10,819 nucleotides of DNA from positions 1-10,819 of the forward strand of contig JAEZYO010000958.1 of NCBI GenBank assembly GCA_023419055.1, read 5' to 3'. A program made the position numbers and the translations under genes. The stretch comes from Pseudomonadota bacterium. Lineage in GTDB: Bacteria > Myxococcota > Polyangia > Polyangiales > Polyangiaceae. Of the stretch, positions 1-5,631 are shown piece by piece. Position 1 is the stretch's first letter. Each line of letters begins with the position of its first letter. Under the pieces are notes generated by a model. It was not told the origin of the DNA. It saw only the letters and a program-made list of their open reading frames with translations, and did not search any database.

Positions 1-263
1 TCCCAGCGAGCGAGCCCCGCGAGGACGACGTACGCCGCGACGCTCCGCGAATCTGCGAGGCAACGTCGCGCAGGATCGAGCTCGCGGCGGGCGAGCAACC
101 GGTGAAGCTCCCTCACGAGCGGCCCGATGTCCTGGCGCTCGGCCCAGAAGGCGCGCACTCGATCGAGCGCGACCGCGAGCGAAGCCACGGACAGAGCGAG
201 CAGCAGCCAGAGCACCCAGCTCGCGCCGGATTCGACCATCAGATTCTTGGCAGGTTCGATCAT
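1..263 (-). CDS. MotA/TolQ/ExbB-type proton channel protein, N-terminal part (runs off the left edge)
   Basis: The reverse strand is open from an ATG at 263-261 to the window edge, giving 87 residues without a stop. After a short polar start (MIEPAKNLMVESGASW) comes one hydrophobic segment, about residues 16-32 (VLWLLLALSVASLAVAL). It is followed by DRVRAFW, then an amphipathic, Arg/Leu-rich stretch (LVRELHRLLARRELDPARRC) and the small-residue segment SVAAYVVLAGLARW. This order (periplasmic N-terminus, first membrane helix ending in an acidic-Arg pair, cytoplasmic helical region) is the ExbB/TolQ/MotA N-terminal pattern. Such proteins form the inner-membrane, proton-driven motor that energises TonB or Tol. 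AGGGA at 271-267 is only about 3 bases from this ATG, so M9 (239-237) is a possible alternative start. The gene is divergent from a TonB-dependent receptor, which supports the call. The pore helices lie outside the window, so the subfamily cannot be settled. Confidence 0.77.
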   Translation of the reverse strand, partial: MIEPAKNLMVESGASWVLWLLLALSVASLAVALDRVRAFWAERQDIGPLVRELHRLLARRELDPARRCLADSRSVAAYVVLAGLARW

Positions 264-365
264 CGGTCCCTGCTTCGAGTTCGTCGCTCGAGGCCTGGAC
301 CTTCACGTCGGCGTCGATTTATTTTCGAGTGAAGGTCGGCGAGGGAGCGGCGGATATCGGGCACG
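264..365. promoter_or_regulatory. Divergent intergenic region between the ExbB-like and TonB-receptor genes
   Basis: These 102 bases separate the two divergent starts and must hold both 5' leaders. The only AT-rich patch is gatttattttc (316-326), which could serve as a -10-like element on either strand. No convincing -35/-10 pair is visible. GAGGGAG at 341-347 is a good Shine-Dalgarno core, but it lies about 18 bases before the receptor ATG, so the receptor start has no strong, well-spaced ribosome binding site. The promoter assignment is inferred from gene orientation. Confidence 0.35.
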
Positions 366-2795
366 ATGAACCTTCGCCGGCTCGTCCTCACGCCGATCCT
401 GGCTGGCTGCCTCGCCTTCGGGGCGCCGGTTCGAGCGGGCGCTGCAGACGTCACGGCTCCTCGGCTCGTCGACGACCCCGGCGTCTCTTACCCGAGGCAG
501 GCGCTCGACGAGCGGTACTACGCGTCCGTGGAGATCGTGCTCGTGCTTTCGATCGACACCGAGGGCCGGGTCACGCAAGCCGACGTAGAGACCCCGCACG
601 GGCGCGGGTTCGACGAAGCCGCCGTCGCCGCGGCGAGCCAGCTCCGCTTCGAGCCGGCTCGGCGAGGCGACGTCGAGGTGCCTTCGCGCGTTCGCTTTCG
701 TTACCTCTTCGTGCCGCCGCCGGCAGCGCTCGCGGGTAAGGTGGTTGTCGGCACGAGCGGGCGAGCGCTCGCGAACGCGCGCGTGACCTTGACGGACGCT
801 TCGGGCACGCGACGAGTGCTGAGCGTCGACTCGACGGGGAGCTTCTCGGATGCCGACGTGACTCGAGGCGAGGCGCGCGTGAGCGTCGAAGTCGAGGGCT
901 TCGACGCTCGAGCGGTGGAGGTCGTGCTCGTTCCCGGCGAGCGGGCCAACCTCGAATTCAGGATGGAGCCCTCGAGCGCCGCGCCGCTGCCGGGAGAGTC
1001 GGAGGTCGTGGATGTGACCGTTCAGGGCGAACGCCCTCCGCCCGCCGTGTCCTCCTACACACGCGCGGAGGTGCGCCAGATCCCGGGCGCGTTCGGCGAT
1101 CCCTTCCGCGCGATCGAGACACTGCCCGGAGTGACACCGCTGGCCTCGGGCTTGCCCTATTTCTACGTGCGCGGGTCGCCGCCCGGCAACGTCGGGTACT
1201 TCCTCGACGGGGTGCGCGTCCCGTACCTCTTTCACATCGGGTTCGGGCCATCCGTGGTCGCTCCGGGCCTCGTCGAGCGCGTCGACCTCTACCCGGGGGG
1301 TTATCCAGCGAGCCTCGGCCGCTTCGCGGGAGGGATCGTCTCCGCGGAGGCCACGTCACCACGCACCGACTTTCACGGAGAGGGCAACCTGCGGCTCTTC
1401 GACGTGGGCGGGATGGTGGAGGGAGGCTTCGCGGACGGCCGAGGCAGCGCGCTCGTCGGAGGGCGCTACTCGTACACGGCGACCTTGCTGTCGCTCCTCG
1501 CCCCCGAAATAACGCTCGACTACCGCGACTATCAGGCTCGGTTCTCGTACGATCTGACGCCGGACGATCGCATCGGCTTCTTCAGTTTCGGGTCGTACGA
1601 TCTGCTCGCTCTCGAGAAGAACGGCATCGAAAACGTCCTGTTCGGCACCGAGTTCTATCGCGCCGACGCCCGCTACGAGCACTTCTTCGGCTCGGGCGCG
1701 CTCCGGGCAGGGCTGACGCTCGGCTACGATCGCACCAACGCGAGCTTCATCTCCGGTGAGCGCCGGAACGTCGTGGACCGCTCGATCGGCGCTCGGCTCG
1801 ACGTCGAGACGAGGCTCGGCCGCGGAGCTCGCCTCCGCGCCGGGGCGGACGCGATGCTCGACTTTTTCTCCGTCGAAGAACCTCGCTACAGCGATCCCGA
1901 TAGCCCGGAGACCCAGAGCTTCGACGAGCAGTTCCCCGATCGCGCCGATCTCGCGACCGGGATTCACGCCGACGTGGTCCTGCAAGTGGCGAGGGGAATC
2001 GAGGTCACCCCTGGGGTCAGGCTCGATCTCTACCGATCGAGCTCCGGGTCGGGTTCGGAGCCCGAACCGAGCTCTGCGCTCGGGGTCGACCCGAGGATTT
2101 CGGCACGCTTCACCGTGACGGATCGCTTTCGCATCGTCCACGCCTACGGACTCGCCCACCAGGCTCCGTCGTTCGCCGTTCCGGTGCCCGGCTTGACCCC
2201 GTCGCTGGAGGACGGGCTCCAGAGGAGCTTCCAGACCAGCGCCGGCGTGGAGCTCGACTTCGACGCGGCGACTTCCGCAACCGGCAGCGTCTTCTACAAC
2301 GGCTTTTTCGAGATGACCGACGCGATCGGCTCGAGCCGACCAGACGGGTCGCCCGATTTCGACGAGCGCAGCAACGGCTACTCGGTCGGGCTAGAGCTCC
2401 ACCTCGAGCGAAAGCTGACCGAGAGTTTGGGTGGCTTTTTCACCTACACGCTCTCTCGCTCGGTGCGTCAGGTCGGGGAGGAGGAGGAGTTCGCGGCTGC
2501 CTCCGATCGCACTCACGTCGTCAACGGCGCGCTCGCGTTCGATCTCGGGCGCGCCTGGCGCAGCGGAGCACGCGTCGTCTTCTACACGGGTGCGCCGGAA
2601 GAGGGGACCGACGAACGCACACCACCCTTTTTCCGAGTCGACCTCCGGCTCGAAAAGCGCTGGTCGTTTTCTGGTTCGCGCTTCCTGTCGTTCGTCGCGG
2701 AGGTCATGAACGCGTCGCTCAGCAAGGAGACGTTCGGCACGGAAGAAGTCGGGCCGATCGTGCTCCCGAGCGTCGGGCTCGAGGCAGGTTTTTGA
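366..2795 (+). CDS. TonB-dependent outer-membrane receptor with an N-terminal TonB C-terminal-like domain
   Basis: The 809-residue protein is a predicted outer-membrane receptor taking up or sensing an unknown ligand. Residues 1-26 form a signal peptide (MNLRR, hydrophobic core, then a likely AGA/AD cleavage). Residues about 30-116 resemble the TonB C-terminal domain: YPRQALDERYYASVEIVLVL, then DTEGRVTQADVETPHGRGFD, an Ala-rich helix and LRFEPARRGDVEVPSRVRFR. Residues about 119-200 look like a carboxypeptidase-regulatory-like beta-sandwich (LAGKVVVGTSGRALANARVT). SEVVDVTVQG (212-221) is TonB-box-like. A plug follows, about 228-330, with IETLPGVTPL, YFYVRG, GNVGYFLDGVRVP and ERVDLYPGGYPASLGRFAGG. 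The rest alternates as a barrel and ends in a terminal Phe, typical of BAM-inserted proteins. LAGC at 12-15 matches a lipobox, but the preceding hydrophobic stretch is short, so signal peptidase I cleavage is preferred. The ATG at 366 is the first start in frame. The stop overlaps the next gene's ATG. Confidence 0.88.
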   Translation: MNLRRLVLTPILAGCLAFGAPVRAGAADVTAPRLVDDPGVSYPRQALDERYYASVEIVLVLSIDTEGRVTQADVETPHGRGFDEAAVAAASQLRFEPARRGDVEVPSRVRFRYLFVPPPAALAGKVVVGTSGRALANARVTLTDASGTRRVLSVDSTGSFSDADVTRGEARVSVEVEGFDARAVEVVLVPGERANLEFRMEPSSAAPLPGESEVVDVTVQGERPPPAVSSYTRAEVRQIPGAFGDPFRAIETLPGVTPLASGLPYFYVRGSPPGNVGYFLDGVRVPYLFHIGFGPSVVAPGLVERVDLYPGGYPASLGRFAGGIVSAEATSPRTDFHGEGNLRLFDVGGMVEGGFADGRGSALVGGRYSYTATLLSLLAPEITLDYRDYQARFSYDLTPDDRIGFFSFGSYDLLALEKNGIENVLFGTEFYRADARYEHFFGSGALRAGLTLGYDRTNASFISGERRNVVDRSIGARLDVETRLGRGARLRAGADAMLDFFSVEEPRYSDPDSPETQSFDEQFPDRADLATGIHADVVLQVARGIEVTPGVRLDLYRSSSGSGSEPEPSSALGVDPRISARFTVTDRFRIVHAYGLAHQAPSFAVPVPGLTPSLEDGLQRSFQTSAGVELDFDAATSATGSVFYNGFFEMTDAIGSSRPDGSPDFDERSNGYSVGLELHLERKLTESLGGFFTYTLSRSVRQVGEEEEFAAASDRTHVVNGALAFDLGRAWRSGARVVFYTGAPEEGTDERTPPFFRVDLRLEKRWSFSGSRFLSFVAEVMNASLSKETFGTEEVGPIVLPSVGLEAGF

Positions 2796-3616
2796 TGACC
2801 AAAACTCGGACGATCCTCACGCTGCTTTCGATGCTCGCGGCCGGTTGCCTGCCGGACGACACGCGTCCAACGCCCGGAAAATTGATCGTGGAGATAGGCG
2901 TTTCCGACGCGAGCCCCGAGTTCGAGACCGACGACGGCTGGCAGGTCTCCTACGACGCCTTCCTGCTCGGCATCGGCGAGGTCGAGCTCCACGGCGACGA
3001 CTGCAATCCTTACACGGAGAGTGACTACCTGCGTCTGCTGGATCTCCGCCGTTCGGGACCACAGCGGCTCAACATCGCGTACGCGCTCGGCGGGTGCGAG
3101 CTGTCACTTCAGGTGCAGAGTCCCGCGCGGGACGTGGTGTTGGGCGAAGGGGTCGAGGAGAGCGCCGCGTTGATGATGAACGAGCCGGGAAGCGACGCGT
3201 TCGTGAGGGACGCCGGCACGGTCCTCCATGCAGCCGGCCGCGCGCGGCGTGGTAATCGCGAGCTCACCTTCGCCTGGGCCTTTCGACGCGAGCTCGATTA
3301 TCCCGAGTGCGCGACCGTCACCCTCCGAGGTGAAGAGGAGCAGCGCGTTGAGCTCGACGCGCGCCCCTCCCTGCTCTTTCTCGACGCCGCCGATCCTTCT
3401 TCGAACGAGCTGCTCTTCGAGCCTTACGCGGCGGCCGACGTCGACGAGGACGGCGTCGTGACGCTCGACGAGCTCGCGCTCGTTTCGCTCGAGCCGAGTC
3501 AAAGCGAGCCATATGTCACTCTCGCCGAGCGGCTCTACCTCGGCTTGGCGCCTGCCGTGGTGGGCGCGCCCGGAGGGGCGCGGTGTCCCCCGCGCGTCCA
3601 CGAAGCCGACTTTTGA
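2795..3616 (+). CDS. Unrecognised lipoprotein with an EF-hand loop, coupled to the receptor
   Basis: The ATG at 2795 shares one base with the receptor stop (TGATG), so translation is probably coupled. A TTG at 2792 would add one residue and is less likely. The 273-residue product has a lipoprotein signal (MTKTRTILTLLSMLAAGC, Cys18). The next residues are Leu-Pro-Asp-Asp, which does not suggest inner-membrane retention by the Asp+2 rule. The body is acidic and beta-rich, with DDGWQVSYDAFLLGIGEVEL near residues 46-65 and four further cysteines (70, 101, 172, 264) that could pair in the periplasm or outside. Residues 215-226 read DVDEDGVVTLDE, an exact 12-residue EF-hand loop with acidic ligands at positions 1, 3, 5 and 12 and Gly at 6, so Ca2+ binding is likely. 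I do not assign a named family. Coupling to the receptor suggests an accessory lipoprotein of the same uptake or sensing unit; that role is inferred. Confidence 0.85.
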   Translation: MTKTRTILTLLSMLAAGCLPDDTRPTPGKLIVEIGVSDASPEFETDDGWQVSYDAFLLGIGEVELHGDDCNPYTESDYLRLLDLRRSGPQRLNIAYALGGCELSLQVQSPARDVVLGEGVEESAALMMNEPGSDAFVRDAGTVLHAAGRARRGNRELTFAWAFRRELDYPECATVTLRGEEEQRVELDARPSLLFLDAADPSSNELLFEPYAAADVDEDGVVTLDELALVSLEPSQSEPYVTLAERLYLGLAPAVVGAPGGARCPPRVHEADF

Positions 3617-3651
3617 CGCGCAGAAAACGGTTCCAGCTTGCGGTGGCGGAG

Positions 3652-3657
3652 TAAAAT
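3652..3657 (+). promoter_or_regulatory. Possible -10 element (TAAAAT)
   Basis: TAAAAT differs from the sigma-70 -10 consensus at one position and stands out in GC-rich DNA between the EF-hand lipoprotein and the HEXXH lipoprotein. No matching -35 lies at the usual 16-18 base spacing; TTGCGG (3638-3643) is too close. It would place a transcription start near 3664 and give about 85 bases of leader to the GTG at 3751. Confidence 0.22.
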
Positions 3658-3750
3658 CACACCGAGAGGGTGTGTCGTGATCGCTCGACTTGCTCGAAGC
3701 GCCGATCTTTGACGAACCAGGAGGACCCTTCGCGGGCATCATACGGCGTC

Positions 3751-4614
3751 GTGTTCACCGCGAGTCGTGCCCTGGGTTTCCTCTTGCTCTTCTCGGCGTT
3801 CGCTTGCTCTTCGGAGGCGGATTCCGGCGCTAACCCGGCCGGTTCGAGCGCGGGTTCCGCCGGTGCAGGTTCTGGCGGCGGAGGCTCCGCCGGCGCCGGC
3901 TCGGGCGGAACCACTGCAAGCGGCGCTGGCGGCAGTGGTGGTTCTCTCCAGGCTGGGAGCGGAGGTCTCTCGGGCGGCGGCTCATCCGGAATCGCGGGTG
4001 CGGGTGGCGGCCTCGGCGGTGGCGGTATCGGCGGCGGTGGTGCTGGCGGTTCCGCCGGTGGGGGCGCCGGGGGTGTGAGCGGCGGAACAGGTGGTTCCGG
4101 CGGCGGTGCTTCGATGTGTCCCGGCAATGGCTCCATCACGTACACCTTGGCCAAGGCAGCGCAGCCGACCGAGCAGCAGCAGGACGCGTACGAGTTGATC
4201 ACCGAAGCGATGGACGAGGCGGTCTCGTTCTACAACTGCTACACGGACATCGAACGGACGCTCAACGTCACTTACAACCCGGAGGTGGCGACCGCCGACG
4301 GCAACGAGAACGGTTCGATTCGCTTCGGCCAGACGCCGTACATGAACCACATCACGGCGATGCACGAGATCTCGCACGTGGTGGGGGTCGGGAATCCCAC
4401 CTTCGACTCGATGATCGAAAATGGCATTTTTACCGGCGAAACCGCCACGGCGACGCTGAGGAGCATCACCGGGAAACCGGACGATCAGGTTCACGGAGAC
4501 AACCAGCACTTCTGGCCCTACGGCCTCAACCAGACCAGCGAGGTCGAGTCGGAGCAGGACCTGATCGATCACTGCAAGATGGTGGTCGCGATCCGCGTGG
4601 ACCTCGGGTTCTGA
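3751..4614 (+). CDS. Secreted, probably lipidated HEXXH metallopeptidase-like protein on a glycine-rich stalk
   Basis: The GTG at 3751 gives 287 residues beginning with a clean export signal (VFTASRALGFLLLFSAFACSSE). Cys19 is a probable lipidation site, though Phe at -2 makes the lipobox imperfect. The frame also allows a GTG at 3670 and a TTG at 3709, but these add an Arg-rich, cysteine-containing extension before the signal. Residues about 26-121 are an almost pure Gly/Ser/Ala linker. The C-terminal domain (122-287) contains MHEISHVVGVGN: H205, E206 and H209 form an HExxH zinc site, and G212 lies in HExxHxxG spacing as in metzincin-like enzymes. Position 215, where metzincins have the third ligand, is Asn. 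His248 and His253 (in QHFWPYGLN) are alternative ligands. Cysteines 123, 163 and 275 may form disulfides. The likely role is an extracellular surface-tethered hydrolase; catalysis is unproven. The RibD-like gene follows after 13 bases. Confidence 0.8.
   Translation: MFTASRALGFLLLFSAFACSSEADSGANPAGSSAGSAGAGSGGGGSAGAGSGGTTASGAGGSGGSLQAGSGGLSGGGSSGIAGAGGGLGGGGIGGGGAGGSAGGGAGGVSGGTGGSGGGASMCPGNGSITYTLAKAAQPTEQQQDAYELITEAMDEAVSFYNCYTDIERTLNVTYNPEVATADGNENGSIRFGQTPYMNHITAMHEISHVVGVGNPTFDSMIENGIFTGETATATLRSITGKPDDQVHGDNQHFWPYGLNQTSEVESEQDLIDHCKMVVAIRVDLGF
3838..4110 (+). repeat. Low-complexity Gly/Ser/Ala linker coding repeat
   Basis: About 270 bases within the HEXXH gene consist of irregular GGC/GGT/TCC/GCC codons. 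The 13-mer ggttccgccggtg occurs at 3853-3865 and again at 4048-4060, with near copies such as ggctccgccgg around 3884. It encodes a flexible stalk, not an insertion element. The related string ggctccgccggt recurs in the SUMF1 gene linker near 5803-5814. Confidence 0.7.
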
Positions 4615-4627
4615 TCTCGGGAAGAGC

Positions 4628-5446
4628 ATGACCGACTCGTCTCTCGACCCCGCGGGCAAGGCGCTCGAGCCGCTCTTCGAGCAGAGCGGCTTGCCGCGCT
4701 TCGACCTTCCGGAGGACCTGTCGCGGGCCTACGGCGGGGCGCTCGGCTTCGAACGCCCACGCTGGTTCGCGAACTTCGTGGCCTCTCTGGACGGTGTCGT
4801 CGCGCTGCCGCTCGAGGCCGAGTCCGGTCACGTCATCAGCGGGAGCAACGAGGCCGATCGCTTCGTGATGGGGCTCCTGCGCGCGTGCGCGGACACGATC
4901 GTGCTCGGCGCCGGTACCTTTCGCAAAGCGTCGCGAGACCTCTTCGCAGCGGAGTCGATCTACCCGCGGGGGAAGAGCGCGTTCGGAGAGCTTCGGCAGC
5001 GCCTCGGCCTGGCTCCCGGTCCCTCGCTCGTGGTGGTGACTGGATCGGGCGCGCTCGATCTTTCGGCCCCTGCGCTCGACGGCGCGACGATCGTCACGAC
5101 CAAAGAGTCGGCGGCGTTGCTCGAGCCCCGCGTCGGAGCGAACACTCGCGTCATCGCGCTCTCGAGCGGCCCCTTGCAGCTCGGTGAAGTACGAAAGTGG
5201 CTCGACGACGAAGGGCGCAGGCTCGTGCTCACCGAGGGTGGTCCCTCGCTCATGGCCGAGTTGGTTCGTGATCGCGTGCTCGACGAGCTCTTCGTCACGA
5301 CCTCGCCGACGCTGTTCGGTCGTTTTCGAAACGACGGCCGCAAGTCGCTGACGAACGGTCTCGACCTCGGCGGTGTTCCGCTCGAGCTCATGAGTTTGCG
5401 ACGGCACGGCTCGTACCTGTTCTCTCGCTACGCCGTCGGCGCCTGA
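4628..5446 (+). CDS. RibD C-terminal-domain / dihydrofolate-reductase-like NAD(P)H reductase
   Basis: This is a 272-residue soluble protein with no signal peptide, so it is expected in the cytoplasm. It matches the pyrimidine reductase (RibD_C, DHFR-like fold) family. NFVASLDGVVA (49-59) is the N-x-x-x-S-x-D-G strand-helix motif. SGSNEADRFVMGLLRACADT with IVLGAGTFR (71-99) is the helix and following glycine turn that form the cofactor pocket. LVLTEGGPSLMAELVRDRVL (199-218) carries the E-G-G-P signature, and LDELFVTTSPTLFG follows. There is no N-terminal deaminase zinc site, so this is not a full bifunctional RibD. It is either a stand-alone reductase or an unrelated family member with another substrate. 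Length suits a single RibD_C domain with a short N-terminal extension. The ATG at 4628 is preceded by GGGAAGAG (4619-4626). The 13-base gap after the HEXXH gene suggests a shared transcript, although the two products act in different compartments. Confidence 0.87.
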   Translation: MTDSSLDPAGKALEPLFEQSGLPRFDLPEDLSRAYGGALGFERPRWFANFVASLDGVVALPLEAESGHVISGSNEADRFVMGLLRACADTIVLGAGTFRKASRDLFAAESIYPRGKSAFGELRQRLGLAPGPSLVVVTGSGALDLSAPALDGATIVTTKESAALLEPRVGANTRVIALSSGPLQLGEVRKWLDDEGRRLVLTEGGPSLMAELVRDRVLDELFVTTSPTLFGRFRNDGRKSLTNGLDLGGVPLELMSLRRHGSYLFSRYAVGA

Positions 5447-5486
5447 CTCGAAGCGCCAAGTTGCCACAGCGCGATCACGCTCGCGG

Positions 5487-5503
5487 TGAACGATTTCCGT
5501 TCA
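5487..5503. promoter_or_regulatory. Small inverted repeat (TGAACG-ATTTC-CGTTCA)
   Basis: A perfect 6-base inverted repeat with a 5-base spacer lies 41 bases after the RibD-like stop and about 130 bases before the SUMF1 lipoprotein start. The stem is short and no T-run follows, so it is a poor intrinsic terminator. It could be a small operator. The rest of 5447-5631 shows no gene. Confidence 0.25.
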
Positions 5504-5581
5504 ATCTCCAGGGTTTCGGCCCCGAGCGAAGAGGGCTCGTCTTGCGGACGAATCATCCCAAGGAGAGCGGCTGCGTGACGC

Positions 5582-5610
5582 TTGCCGAGGGGGCGCACAA
5601 CCGTTAGCGT
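5582..5610 (+). promoter_or_regulatory. Weak sigma-70-like promoter candidate before the SUMF1 lipoprotein
   Basis: TTGCCG (5582-5587) and TAGCGT (5605-5610) are separated by 17 bases, the optimal spacing, with 4/6 and 3/6 matches to consensus. They lie just upstream of the ribosome binding site. TAGCG is repeated at 5617-5621. The match is weak and could be chance. Confidence 0.22.
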
Positions 5611-5620
5611 TCTCTCTAGC

Positions 5621-5626
5621 GGAGGG
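5621..5626 (+). promoter_or_regulatory. Ribosome binding site GGAGGG that decides a GTG start
   Basis: GGAGGG ends 5 bases before the GTG at 5632. This strong Shine-Dalgarno at good spacing is the main reason for choosing 5632 over the internal GTG at 5680, which has no comparable site. Confidence 0.7.
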
Positions 5627-5631
5627 AAGTC

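Noticed and set aside
303..1235. Long reverse-strand open frame (310 codons) opposite the receptor
   Set aside because: It is rich in Arg/His/Gly, has no family motif, and lies opposite a receptor with clear domains. It is a high-GC antisense shadow.
3838..4110. CRISPR array or tandem satellite
   Set aside because: Repeats are irregular, in frame and encode a glycine linker; there are no constant repeats with unique spacers.
4628..5446. Complete bifunctional RibD or riboflavin operon with an FMN riboswitch
   Set aside because: There is no deaminase zinc motif, no neighbouring rib genes, and only 13 bases upstream, too few for an FMN riboswitch.
4526..5467. Long reverse-strand open frame (313 codons) opposite the RibD-like gene
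   Set aside because: The forward frame has clear RibD_C motifs and a ribosome binding site; the reverse product is Arg/Glu-rich with no recognisable motif.
5487..5503. Intrinsic terminator after the RibD-like gene
   Set aside because: The stem is only 6 base pairs, is not GC-rich, and has no following T-run.
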